Shown here in pieces: positions 1 to 7,497 of a DNA stretch of 64,000 nt (its first letter is position 1; each line of letters begins with the position of its first letter). This stretch comes from Streptomyces sp. NBC_00775. GTDB lineage: Bacteria; Actinomycetota; Actinomycetes; Streptomycetales; Streptomycetaceae. The position numbers were made by a program, and so were the translations under genes. Location of the stretch: positions 7,688,001-7,752,000 of the forward strand of contig NZ_CP108938.1 in NCBI RefSeq assembly GCF_036347135.1, in the 5' to 3' direction. The notes beneath the pieces are model-generated. The model saw only the letters and a list, made by a program, of their open reading frames with translations, was not told the DNA's origin and did no database searches.

Positions 1-240
1 CGCGATGTCGAGCGTCGCCTTCGTCCCGTCGGCGTGCACCGCGCGCACCTCGCCGACCAGCAGCCCGCGCAGCTTGACGTCGGCGCGGGGATCGAGCTGG
101 TTGCCGAGGCTGTCGGCCTCCAGCTCGATGCGTACGGCCGGGGTGAACACCTGTTGGTACACGGCGACGGACAGGGACAGCAGCAGCGCGAGCACGGCGA
201 GGAACACCACGCCGTACAACCGCAGTCTCAGCACTCTCAT
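1..240 (-). CDS. MCE-family (MlaD-domain) protein, 3' end outside window
   Basis: This is the first 80 codons of a mammalian-cell-entry protein, the substrate-binding shuttle of an Mce lipid or sterol importer. The reverse complement starts at ATG 240 with MRVLRLRLYGVVFLAVLALL, a single N-terminal membrane anchor. The MlaD-type strand pattern follows (ADVKLRGLLVGEVRAVHADG). It lies 5 bp downstream of the second YrbE permease, in the usual order ATPase-YrbE-YrbE-Mce. The gene runs off the left edge, so length and paralogue identity are unknown. Domain assignment is firm; the transported lipid cannot be told from sequence. Confidence 0.85.
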   Translation of the reverse strand, partial: MRVLRLRLYGVVFLAVLALLLSLSVAVYQQVFTPAVRIELEADSLGNQLDPRADVKLRGLLVGEVRAVHADGTKATLDIA

Positions 241-245
241 ACGGC

Positions 246-1049
246 TCACCCCGCAATCCGTACGGTCGTGTTGGCGCCCCAGATCGCCAGCGACAGGAAG
301 AAGTCCAGGACGTTGATCGCGACGATCGAGGTGCGCACGGCGCGGCCCACGGCGACGCCGACGCCCGCCGGGCCGCCGCTCGCGTAGTAGCCGTAGTAGC
401 AATGCACCAGGATGATCAGGACGGCGAAGACGAGTACCTTCCCGAAGGACCACAGCACGTCGACCGGCGGCAGGTACTGCTGGAAGTAGTGGTCGTAGGT
501 GCCCGCCGACTGCCCGTAGTAGCCGGTGGTGATGGTGCGGGCAGCGAAGTACGAGGACAGCAGCCCGACCACGTACAGCGGGATCACCGCGACGAAACCG
601 GCGATCATCCGGGTGGTCACCAGGAACGGCAGCGAGGGGACGCCCATGACTTCGAGGGCGTCGGTCTCCTCGCTGATCCGCATCGCGCCCAGCTGCGCCG
701 TGAAGCCCGCGCCGACGGTCGCGGAGAGCGCAAGGCCCGCCACCAGGGGAGCGATCTCCCTCGTGTTGAAGTACGCCGAGAGGAACGCCACGAAGTTGGA
801 GGTGCCGAGCTGGTTGAGCGCGGCGTAGCCCTGGAGGCCGACCTCCGTGCCGGTGAAGAACGACAGGAAGGCGATGACGCCGACCGTGCCGCCCACGACG
901 GCGAGCGCGCCGCGCCCGAAACTCACCTCGGCGAGCAGCCGCAGGATCTCCTTCTTGTAGCGGCGTACGGTGCGGCCCGTCCACGCCAACGAGCGGGCGT
1001 AGAAGGACAGTTGACTGCCCAGTTCCTCCAGGCGATTCAGCAGCGCCAT
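246..1049 (-). CDS. MlaE/YrbE-type ABC transporter permease (second of pair)
   Basis: An integral membrane permease of 267 aa, the usual size for YrbE/MlaE proteins. It has about five hydrophobic segments and the family's central EETDALEVMGV stretch (the EQ-loop-like helix that contacts the ATPase). It lies 3 bp downstream of the other permease gene and directly upstream of the MCE gene, so it forms half of a heterodimeric YrbE4A/B-like channel. Start ATG 1049 gives MALLNRLEELGSQL, a normal amphipathic N terminus. It probably imports lipids or sterols, as mce loci do in other actinobacteria; the substrate is inferred from family only. Confidence 0.9.
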   Translation of the reverse strand: MALLNRLEELGSQLSFYARSLAWTGRTVRRYKKEILRLLAEVSFGRGALAVVGGTVGVIAFLSFFTGTEVGLQGYAALNQLGTSNFVAFLSAYFNTREIAPLVAGLALSATVGAGFTAQLGAMRISEETDALEVMGVPSLPFLVTTRMIAGFVAVIPLYVVGLLSSYFAARTITTGYYGQSAGTYDHYFQQYLPPVDVLWSFGKVLVFAVLIILVHCYYGYYASGGPAGVGVAVGRAVRTSIVAINVLDFFLSLAIWGANTTVRIAG

Positions 1050-1052
1050 GAC

Positions 1053-1823
1053 TCAGCCCCTCTGCGGAACGACTTGGAAGTACACGGCGGTCATCACGAA
1101 GTTCGTCACGAACAGCAACATGAAGGTGATCACCACCGACTGGTTCACCGCATCGCCCACGCCCTTCGGACCGCCCTTCGCGGTCAGTCCCTTGTACGAG
1201 GCGACGATCGCGGCGATCGCCCCGAACACCAGCGCCTTGATCTCCGCCGCCCACAGGTCGGAGAGCTGGGCGAGTGTGGTGAAGGAGGCGAGATAGGCGC
1301 CCGGTGTGCCGTTCTGCAGGACGACGTTGAAGAAGTAGCCGCCCGCGACGCCGACGACCGACACCAGGCCGTTGAGCAGCACCGCCACCACCATCGACGC
1401 CAGGACCCGCGGGACGACCAGCCGGTGGATGGGGTCGATGCCCAGCACCTGCATCGCGTCGATCTCCTCGCGGATCTTCCGCGCCCCGAGATCCGCGCAG
1501 ATCGCCGTGCCGCCGGCGCCCGCGATCAGCAGGGCGGTGACGATCGGCGAGGCCTCGCGCAGCACCGCGAGCACCGAGGCGGCCCCGGAGAACGACTGGG
1601 CGCCGAGCTGCCGGGTCAGGCTGCCGATCTGCAGCGCGATGACCGCGCCGAAGGGGATGGACACGAGGGCCGTCGGCAGGATCGTGACGCTCGCGACGAA
1701 CCAGGCCTGCTGGATGAACTCCCGTGCCTGGAACGGCCGTCGGGGCACGGTCCGGACGACGTCCAGCGCCATCGCGAAGAGGTTTCCCGAGTGCCTGAGC
1801 GCTCCGGTCGGCGACAGCCTCAT
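1053..1823 (-). CDS. MlaE/YrbE-type ABC transporter permease (first of pair)
   Basis: A 256-aa YrbE/MlaE permease. The MlaE signature EEIDAMQVLGIDPIHRLVVPR is clear mid-protein, within about five membrane segments. Its ATG overlaps the stop of the upstream ATPase gene (ATGA at 1820-1823), which implies translational coupling. The next permease follows 3 bp later. Together with the ATPase and MCE protein it makes a complete import system core. The N terminus MRLSPTGALRHSGNLFAMALDVVRTV is typical for the YrbE4A position. Confidence 0.9.
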   Translation of the reverse strand: MRLSPTGALRHSGNLFAMALDVVRTVPRRPFQAREFIQQAWFVASVTILPTALVSIPFGAVIALQIGSLTRQLGAQSFSGAASVLAVLREASPIVTALLIAGAGGTAICADLGARKIREEIDAMQVLGIDPIHRLVVPRVLASMVVAVLLNGLVSVVGVAGGYFFNVVLQNGTPGAYLASFTTLAQLSDLWAAEIKALVFGAIAAIVASYKGLTAKGGPKGVGDAVNQSVVITFMLLFVTNFVMTAVYFQVVPQRG

Positions 1824-2764
1824 GCGTCCGCCACCTCCTTCCGGTGCGGCTCGGCCTCGCGTCTCGCGATCGCCTCCCAGCGGGGCGGGCGGGTGATGCC
1901 TGGCCCCGGCAGCAGGCGGGGAGTCAGAACCTGACTGCCGGGAGTCTTTGTGTGTGCTCCGTCGCCGAGCTGGGCCAGCTCCTGCTCGACCTGCGCGGCG
2001 TCCTTCTCCTCGGCCATCCCGATCGGCCCCTGCATCCGGCCGTTCAGGAACTGCCGCACGACCGGCTCGTCGCTGGTCAGCAGCTTCTCGCGGGGCCCGA
2101 ACATGACCAGCTCACGGCGGAACAACAGCCCGATGTTGTCCGGCACTTGGCGGGCCGAGGCGATGTCATGGGTGACGATCAGGAAGGTCGCGTTGATCTG
2201 TGCGTTGAGGTCGACGATGAGCTGGTTGAGGTACGCGACGCGTACGGGGTCGAGGCCGGAGTCGGGTTCGTCGAAGAGGATGATCTCGGGGTCGAGGACG
2301 AGGGCCCGGGCGAGACCGGCTCGCTTTCGCATGCCGCCGGAGATCTCGCCCGGCAGCTTCCCCTCCGAACCGATCAGCCCGACCATGTCCATCTTCTCCA
2401 GCACGATGCGCCGGATCTCGCTCTCGGACTTGCGGGTGTGCTCGCGCAGCGGGAAGGCGATGTTGTCGTACAGGTTCATCGAGCCGAACAGCGCGCCGTC
2501 CTGGAACAGCACGCCGAAGAGCTTCCGCACCTCGTACAACTCGTGCTCGCGCAGCTTGGTGACGTCCCGGCCCGCGACCTTCACGGAACCCCGGTCCGGC
2601 TTCAGCAGTCCGACGAGCGTCTTGAGGAACACCGACTTGCCCGTGCCCGAGGGGCCGAGCATGACCGAGACCTCCCCGGCGGGCAGCGTCAGCGAGACGT
2701 CCTGCCAGATGACCTGGTGACCGAAGGACTTGGTCAGCCCTTCCACACAGATCTCGACACCCAT
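1820..2764 (-). CDS. MlaF/Mkl-type ABC transporter ATP-binding protein of the mce system
   Basis: The ATPase that powers the YrbE/Mce importer. Walker A (LGPSGTGKS), the signature (ISGGMRKRAGLARAL) and Walker B (EIILFDEPDSGLDP) are all visible, as is the H-loop (LIVTHD). I chose ATG 2764 (MGVEICVEGLTKSFG). It starts at the first beta strand, has AAGGG upstream, and leaves the promoter-like motif at 2800-2833 about 30 nt upstream. An in-frame ATG at 2800 would add 12 residues but lies inside that motif. A roughly 70-residue tail follows the nucleotide-binding domain, as in Mkl proteins. First gene of the mce operon. Confidence 0.92.
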   Translation of the reverse strand: MGVEICVEGLTKSFGHQVIWQDVSLTLPAGEVSVMLGPSGTGKSVFLKTLVGLLKPDRGSVKVAGRDVTKLREHELYEVRKLFGVLFQDGALFGSMNLYDNIAFPLREHTRKSESEIRRIVLEKMDMVGLIGSEGKLPGEISGGMRKRAGLARALVLDPEIILFDEPDSGLDPVRVAYLNQLIVDLNAQINATFLIVTHDIASARQVPDNIGLLFRRELVMFGPREKLLTSDEPVVRQFLNGRMQGPIGMAEEKDAAQVEQELAQLGDGAHTKTPGSQVLTPRLLPGPGITRPPRWEAIARREAEPHRKEVADA

Positions 2765-2799
2765 CCGGTCCACCCTTCGGCCGTGGAGCAGTTCCGACA

Positions 2800-2833
2800 T
2801 CTGCTCTACGGGGAGGGGCGGGGCGTCCGTCGC
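2800..2833 (-). promoter_or_regulatory. Bipartite promoter-like motif upstream of the mce ATPase
   Basis: On the minus strand it reads GCGACGGAC, 15 nt, GTAGAGCAGA. Exactly the same two blocks with exactly the same 15-nt spacing occur at 5154-5187 upstream of the transglycosylase. The second block contains TAGAGC at a plausible -10 position, about 30 nt before ATG 2764. It may be the promoter read by the neighbouring ECF sigma factor. The identity and spacing are seen directly; the function is inferred. Confidence 0.55.
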
Positions 2834-2900
2834 GACGGACGCGGATTTTTTTTCGGGGGTCTTGCGGCCGGGTTTCCGGCGGTCGGCGGCCGCGCTCTTT

Positions 2901-2972
2901 CCGCCGGTTCTACGGCGATGCTTCTTCCGGCGGTTCTACGACGGTGCTTCTTTCCGGCGGTTCTACGGCAGC
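2901..2972 (-). repeat. 26/27-bp tandem repeat spanning the sigma-factor stop codon
   Basis: Three imperfect copies of a 26-27 bp unit begin at 2901, 2927 and 2954 (plus strand core GGCGGTTCTACG). The TAG stop of the sigma factor (2963-2965) is in the outermost copy. The same TAG is reproduced at 2936-2938 and 2910-2912 downstream of the gene. The copies differ by a few substitutions and one single-base indel. Confidence 0.85.
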
Positions 2973-4015
2973 GCCGTCGCGGTCGGTACGTCGACCGGGG
3001 CGGAGGGCGTCGCGGGAGCCTCCGGAAGGGCCGGAAGCGTCGTCGGGACCGTGGACGTGGCCGGCAGATCGGGGAGGCCGGGCACGCTCGGCAGGTCGGA
3101 CACGCCGGGGACATCCGGGACGTCGGGGACGGACGGCACCGGTGGCAGCGAGGCGTCCGGCAGCGGTGGCACCGACAGCGGCAGCAGCGACCGGTCGTGA
3201 TTGCCGGGCGGCGCCGTCGGCGTCGCCGCGTGAGACGTCGAGGCGGTCGACAGATCAGGGGCGTTCGGGGCGGCCACCTGGCCGACGCTGTCGGGCCGGA
3301 CGGTCTGCGTGGTCGCCTGGGCCATGCGGGACACGGAGGGACGGGGAACCGTGTCCTGCCCGCCCCCGTCGTGGACGTACGGCAATACGAACCCCGCCAC
3401 CACCAGGGTCGCGGCCGTCGAGGTCATCGCCACGGCCTGCGCGTGTCCGCCCGCGCGCAGCTTGCCGCGCCCCCACAGGAACAGGGTGAGGCCCAGCGTT
3501 CCGGCCAGCGAGTTGCGCAACGTGCGCCGGGCCCGGGCCAGCAGCGACTCGACGGTCCGATAGCTCAGCCCCATGCGCACGGCGACCTGGCCGACGTCGA
3601 GGTCCTCGGACTTCAGCCGGAGCGCCTCGGCCTGGCGCGCGGGGAGTTCCCCGCTGCGTACGGCCAGCCACTTCGCCTCGGCCCGGTCGCACACCGCCTC
3701 CTCGACGGGCACCGGACCCGGCGCGGCGAGCGTGGGGCTGCGGTGTACCTCGGCCTCACGGTTGACCTGGCGGTGCCGGTCGACGCACAGCCGCATGGTC
3801 ACGGTCGTCAGCCAGCCGCCGAGGCGCTCGTCGTCCAGGTCGGGGCGCTCCGCGGCGCGCAGCATCGCCTCGTGCACCGCGTCCTCGGCGTCCTCCGGGC
3901 TCATCGACCTGCGCCGGGCCACCTTGAGCAGTTGCTCGCGGTGGCTCCACATGTGCTCCCAACGGTCGTGGGCCGCCTGTATCTCCGCAGGCATGTCCGG
4001 CATGTCCGTCGCCAT
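2963..4015 (-). CDS. ECF sigma factor with C-terminal transmembrane helix and Pro/Asp/Val-rich exported tail
   Basis: Residues 15-85 form a sigma-70 region 2 (EDAEDAVHEAMLRA, GWLTTVTMRLCVDRHRQ). Residues 115-170 form region 4 with a helix-turn-helix (VGQVAVRMGLSYRTVESLLARARRTLRN). Unlike a standard ECF sigma factor of about 180-200 aa, this one continues to 350 aa. It adds a hydrophobic helix at about 193-214 (VAMTSTAATLVVAGFVLPYV) and a 135-residue Ser/Thr/Pro-rich tail ending in repeated PDVPDVPGV-like units. The tail should lie outside the membrane, so the fused segment may act as a built-in sensor or anti-sigma element. No separate anti-sigma gene is adjacent. Start ATG 4015 is 54 bp from the transglycosylase stop. 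Confidence 0.88.
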   Translation of the reverse strand: MATDMPDMPAEIQAAHDRWEHMWSHREQLLKVARRRSMSPEDAEDAVHEAMLRAAERPDLDDERLGGWLTTVTMRLCVDRHRQVNREAEVHRSPTLAAPGPVPVEEAVCDRAEAKWLAVRSGELPARQAEALRLKSEDLDVGQVAVRMGLSYRTVESLLARARRTLRNSLAGTLGLTLFLWGRGKLRAGGHAQAVAMTSTAATLVVAGFVLPYVHDGGGQDTVPRPSVSRMAQATTQTVRPDSVGQVAAPNAPDLSTASTSHAATPTAPPGNHDRSLLPLSVPPLPDASLPPVPSVPDVPDVPGVSDLPSVPGLPDLPATSTVPTTLPALPEAPATPSAPVDVPTATALP

Positions 4016-4032
4016 GAGGGCCCCTTTGCGCT

Positions 4033-4063
4033 CACCCGCCGGTCCTGTGCCGTCCGGCGGGTG
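4033..4063 (-). terminator. Hairpin between transglycosylase and sigma-factor genes
   Basis: CACCCGCCGG (4033-4042) and CCGGCGGGTG (4054-4063) form a perfect 10-bp inverted repeat with an 11-nt loop. It fills the 54-bp gap between the two minus-strand genes. There is no T-run, so it could be a weak factor-independent terminator, or an attenuator or processing site that sets relative expression. Confidence 0.6.
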
Positions 4064-4069
4064 GCGACA

Positions 4070-5122
4070 TTACCGCCCAGTATCCGCGGTTGTGGAGGGG
4101 GAGGAGGCCATCGAATCCACACCGTTGCTGGTCAGCGGAGCGTTGCTGGGCAGCAGGTCGTCGCCGGGCAGTTCGATGTCCGCGCCGGGCGTGGGGAGTT
4201 GGGGCTCCTCCGTCTCCGGGGCCTGGCCCGCCGGACGGGACCCGGTGGGGGATGGCGAGGCAGGCGCGGACGGAGTCCGGGACGGGGAGGAACTGGGTCG
4301 GGGGGACGGTGCCGGCTTCGGTGTGGGTTCCGGCCGCGACGGCTCGGGGCGTGCCGACGCCTTCGCGGAGCTGTCCGGCACCACCCGGTGCCCTTCCAGG
4401 AAGTACGCGTACCAGGCCCTGACCGTGCGCAGATACGCCTCCGAGTGGTTGTAGCCGAGGATCGCCCGGTCCAGCTCGGCGGGGTCGGCGAGGTTTCGTC
4501 CGCCCGCACACAGGTAGCGCCCGGCGGCGAGCGCCGCGTCGAAGACGTTGTCCGGGTCGGCCCGCCCGTCGCCGTTGCCGTCCGTGCCCCAGCGGGACCA
4601 GGTCGACGGGATGAACTGCATCGGCCCGACCGCCCGGTCGTAGGCCGCGTCCCCGTCGTACGCGCCGCCGTCGGTGTCCCGCACGACGGCGAAGGCGCCG
4701 CCGTCCAGCCGCGGCCCGAGGATGGGCGCCACGGTCGTACCGTCCGCCGTCACCCGACCGCCGCGCGCCTGCCCGGACTCCACCTGGCCGATCGCGGCCA
4801 GCAACTGCCACCGCAGCCGGCAGCCGGGCACGGTGCGCGCGAGCTCCGCCTCGGCATGCCGGTAGGCGGCGAACACGCTCGCCGGCAGCGCGGCCCCCGC
4901 CACCGACGCCCCGACCTTGCGTTCCCGGGCCCGCAGCGGCGGAAGGTCGGTGCGGTACCGGGTGTCGCCCGACACGCTCGGCCCGTGCTCGGCAGGCGCC
5001 TGCCGCGGGGGTATGGAGGCCCGTGCCGGAACCGCCCCCGGCGCCTGTGACGCGGTCAGCGCCGCCATGGCCGCCACCGCGATCGCCGTACCCCTCGCGC
5101 TTCTGACTCTGTGCCCTGCCAC
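4070..5122 (-). CDS. Secreted MltB/SLT-like lytic transglycosylase
   Basis: Predicted peptidoglycan lytic transglycosylase. I chose GTG 5122 (VAGHRVRSARGTAIAV) because GGGAGGGG precedes it by about 8 nt and an export signal (AIAVAAMAALTASQAPGAVPA) begins at once; an upstream ATG at 5236 has neither. The catalytic domain shows the Glu motif (LLAAIGQVESGQARGG), then the GPMQFIPSTWSRWG core, a DGNGDGRADPDNVFDA insertion and AILGYNHSEAYLRTV, an MltB-like order. The last 100 residues are a Pro/Ser-rich low-complexity tail. It sits upstream of, and probably with, the anchored sigma factor. Confidence 0.88.
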   Translation of the reverse strand: MAGHRVRSARGTAIAVAAMAALTASQAPGAVPARASIPPRQAPAEHGPSVSGDTRYRTDLPPLRARERKVGASVAGAALPASVFAAYRHAEAELARTVPGCRLRWQLLAAIGQVESGQARGGRVTADGTTVAPILGPRLDGGAFAVVRDTDGGAYDGDAAYDRAVGPMQFIPSTWSRWGTDGNGDGRADPDNVFDAALAAGRYLCAGGRNLADPAELDRAILGYNHSEAYLRTVRAWYAYFLEGHRVVPDSSAKASARPEPSRPEPTPKPAPSPRPSSSPSRTPSAPASPSPTGSRPAGQAPETEEPQLPTPGADIELPGDDLLPSNAPLTSNGVDSMASSPSTTADTGR

Positions 5123-5153
5123 GTCGCGAACCCCTCCCTGTGAGCTGATGTCG

Positions 5154-5187
5154 TCTGCTCTACGGGGCAGGGCGGCCGGTCCGTCGC
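5154..5187 (-). promoter_or_regulatory. Second copy of the bipartite promoter-like motif
   Basis: The minus strand reads GCGACGGAC, 15 nt, GTAGAGCAGA, identical in both blocks and spacing to 2800-2833. It ends about 30 nt before the chosen GTG of the transglycosylase (5122) and supports that start. The intervening 15 bases differ, so this is not a long duplication. Confidence 0.55.
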
Positions 5188-5732
5188 ACGGAGTGGGGCG
5201 ATTTCGGGAAGCGGGGTCCGAGCGCGCGTCCGTCAAGATCTCCCCGAGCGGCCGGGGCGGTGCGGTCGCGAGGACCCGGCGGGACGCGTGGGCTCCGCGG
5301 TGTCAGGAAGGTGGATCCAGGCAGTTCGTGAGCGGCCTGTGGGACGGCTACTGGCGTGTGGGGACACGGACCGTTCGGCGGGCCGGAGCGGCTGGACGCG
5401 ACCGAGCGGCATTCGAGCCGGCGGACGTGACCAGTGCCACGCTGTGGCCCCTTTCGGTGGACAGGTTGCTGATGTGTAGGTTCTCGTTTCCGATGTCCCA
5501 TGGCGTGACACTGACCAGCACCGATGCTCGCGTCTCACGGGCGGTCCCCCGCGCGTTCGTCTCACTTCCGTGTCCTCTTCCGAGCTCTCCGGCGGGAGTC
5601 TGGACGAACGACAGGGAGCCGGCCGCGGCCATAGCCCGGGTCGGTGACCGATCGGACCCCACCCGGCAGGTGCCAGGCGCGGTGCTGGACCTGTGCACGG
5701 GCACCAGCCGGTTCCCGGCGGACGGGCTGGAG
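5188..5732. other. Non-coding stretch of about 545 bp
   Basis: I see no convincing gene. Open frames here on either strand are Arg/Ser/Pro-rich and lack ribosome sites or family motifs. The left end should hold upstream promoter elements of the transglycosylase and the right end the 3' region of the flavin monooxygenase. No tRNA-like cloverleaf or clear terminator was recognised. Confidence 0.5.
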
Positions 5733-6941
5733 TTACGTGAGCGGGGCTGCCTTCGCGTCCCAGTCGATGTGGTGGTCGAACTGCCAGGCCATTTTCTCCG
5801 GGTTGATCAGCTTCATGGTCGCCCGCATCACGAGGTCGCGCAGTACGCGGCCGACCGGGCCCGCGGTCTTGTTGCTGTTCGTGCGGGCGCCGAGCTTGAT
5901 GATGCGTTCGACGCGGGGGCGGCGCAGTTGTTCGTACGCCGCGAAAGCCTGGTTGTAGGGCAGGTCCCGCAGGCAGCGCGCGAGTTCGACGGCACTTTCG
6001 GCGGCGATGGAGGCGCCCTGCCCGGAGCTGGACGAGGCGGCGTGGGCCGCGTCGCCGATCAGGGTCATGCGGCCGTGGGTCCAGGTCGCGACCCTTGGCA
6101 TGTTCTCCATCGGGCCGGTGATGAGGAGTTGGTCGACGTCGGTACGGCTGATCATCTCGAGGGCCGGGGTGCGGTCGTCGGCGAAGGCGGTCCGCAGGAT
6201 GCGCATCCACTCCTTCGCGTCGATCGCCTGGGCCTCGGCGACTGTCATCGGGGCGCGGTGGGGCAGGTTCACGAACCACACCGCCGAGGAGTCGTCGAAG
6301 ACCTGGTAGCCGAAGAACGCGCGCTTGCCGAAGCACATGTACATGACGCCGTCGGTGGAGGGCATCCCTGACTGGTGCATCCGCGCTCCGAAGCAGACCA
6401 GGCCGGCGTAGTTCGGCTGTGCCGCGGCCGGGTCGATCAGGGAGCGGACCGTGGAGCGGATGCCGTCGGCGCCGATGAGGACATCGGCGCTCGCCTCCGT
6501 ACCGTCCGCGAAGTGCGCGGTGATGCCGGAAGCGGTGTCCGTCGTGCCGGTCAGCCGCTTGCCGTGGTGGATAGGGACAGAGCGGCGCTCCGCCTCGTCG
6601 TAGATCGCCCGGTAGAGATCGGCGCGCCAGACGAACTGCAGGGACGGGAGGCGGGAGGGCGGGGCGAACTGCGCGAGGTGCTTACCCGTCCAGCTCCGCA
6701 GCCCCATGGCGGTGACCGGTGTGCCGATGGCGCGGACGAGGTCGCCCGCGCCGATCGCGTCGAGGGCGTTCTGGCCGTTCGGGGCGATGGTCATGCCGCC
6801 TCCGGCCCCATCGGCCGTGGAGTCGTACGCCTCGTGGACGGCGGCCTCGATACCTGCCTGGCGAAGGGCCATCGCGGCGACCGGGCCCGCGATACCGCCG
6901 CCGATGACGAGCGCGGTGCGGGCTTTGCCGCTGCGGGTCAT
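5733..6941 (-). CDS. FAD-dependent monooxygenase (PHBH/UbiH-type)
   Basis: 402-aa flavoprotein hydroxylase. The N-terminal Rossmann motif is ALVIGGGIAGPVAAMALRQAG. The mid-protein DG motif (ADVLIGADGIRSTVR) and the C-terminal GD motif (MTLIGDAAHAASSSSGQGASIAAESAVELA) complete the aromatic-hydroxylase family set. Start ATG 6941 overlaps the stop of the preceding gene (ATGA), so the longer open frame upstream is not used. It is in a two-gene operon divergent from a PadR regulator, an arrangement often seen for xenobiotic- or antibiotic-modifying monooxygenases. The substrate is unknown. Confidence 0.9.
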   Translation of the reverse strand: MTRSGKARTALVIGGGIAGPVAAMALRQAGIEAAVHEAYDSTADGAGGGMTIAPNGQNALDAIGAGDLVRAIGTPVTAMGLRSWTGKHLAQFAPPSRLPSLQFVWRADLYRAIYDEAERRSVPIHHGKRLTGTTDTASGITAHFADGTEASADVLIGADGIRSTVRSLIDPAAAQPNYAGLVCFGARMHQSGMPSTDGVMYMCFGKRAFFGYQVFDDSSAVWFVNLPHRAPMTVAEAQAIDAKEWMRILRTAFADDRTPALEMISRTDVDQLLITGPMENMPRVATWTHGRMTLIGDAAHAASSSSGQGASIAAESAVELARCLRDLPYNQAFAAYEQLRRPRVERIIKLGARTNSNKTAGPVGRVLRDLVMRATMKLINPEKMAWQFDHHIDWDAKAAPLT

Positions 6942-7399
6942 GACTGGTGCCCCCGCGCCGGGTCGTCGATCGTCGGTACGCCGTCGCTCTTGTGTGCGCG
7001 GAGCACATCCTGGACGTACGCACGGGAGAACATCGCCGACAGGATCGCGATGCCACCGCGGTGGATGCGGATCTCGCTGTTCGTCGCAGAGCCGGACAGA
7101 TGGATACGGCGGCCGGCCGCCTTGTCGCCGGTGGATGAGGGCTGGGAGTCCTTGATCTTGCCGCGGTCGGTCCACCTCAGGTTCCAGTGGTCGATGGCGG
7201 TGGCGTCGTCGACCAGGAGCTTGACCATGGCCCGGTCCATGTCGAGGTGGATCTCGACGTCGTCGGGGAGGTCGGGGGAGCGGAGGTCGAGGACAGCGGC
7301 GCCATGGCGGGCCTTGACCTCGAAGTGGCCGGCCTCGGTCCAGTTGCCCAGGTGCTTGACGAGGTCGTGGTCGGAGTGGATGCGCTCGGTGAGGGACAT
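6938..7399 (-). CDS. Conserved protein of unknown function, PadR-linked
   Basis: 153 aa, soluble, no signal peptide. I do not recognise the family. The sequence alternates beta-like segments (GHFEVKARHGAAVLDLRSPDLPDDVEIHLDMDRAMVKLLVDDATAI), suggesting a small beta-rich domain. It starts at ATG 7399, preceded by GGAACC about 6 nt upstream. It is the first gene of the operon with the flavin monooxygenase, overlapping it by 4 bp, and is divergent from the PadR gene. It may assist or accompany the monooxygenase reaction. Confidence 0.75.
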   Translation of the reverse strand: MSLTERIHSDHDLVKHLGNWTEAGHFEVKARHGAAVLDLRSPDLPDDVEIHLDMDRAMVKLLVDDATAIDHWNLRWTDRGKIKDSQPSSTGDKAAGRRIHLSGSATNSEIRIHRGGIAILSAMFSRAYVQDVLRAHKSDGVPTIDDPARGHQS

Positions 7400-7427
7400 C
7401 TCGGCGGTTCCTTTCTGGGGTGTTGCG

Positions 7428-7473
7428 TTGACGATTCGATAGTTGCACTGAAACTAGTATCTCGTCAACTAGT
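7428..7473. promoter_or_regulatory. Divergent promoter/operator between the PadR gene and monooxygenase operon
   Basis: TAGTT (7440-7444), 7 nt, AACTA (7452-7456) forms an inverted repeat. The palindrome ACTAGT occurs at 7453-7458 and again at 7468-7473. On the minus strand TTGACG, 17-18 nt, AACTAT gives a good -35/-10 pair for the monooxygenase operon, and both elements overlap these repeats. A PadR dimer bound here could repress both directions; this is inferred. Confidence 0.6.
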
Positions 7474-7497
7474 CATCCTGGGGCTAAAATCGAGTCC

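Noticed and set aside
2842..2853. T-run (ATTTTTTTT) as a terminator near the mce promoter.
   Set aside because: There is no stable stem directly before it in the plus-strand sense, and transcription here runs on the minus strand, where it is an A-run.
402..5050. Long plus-strand frames opposite the mce operon, sigma factor and transglycosylase.
   Set aside because: Composition is Arg/Asp/His-rich low complexity, without start context or motifs. The minus-strand proteins are unmistakable.
5348..5704. A 118-codon minus-strand frame in the gap before the flavin monooxygenase.
   Set aside because: Arg/Ser/Thr-rich, no ribosome site, no family resemblance, and the composition does not show normal codon-position bias.
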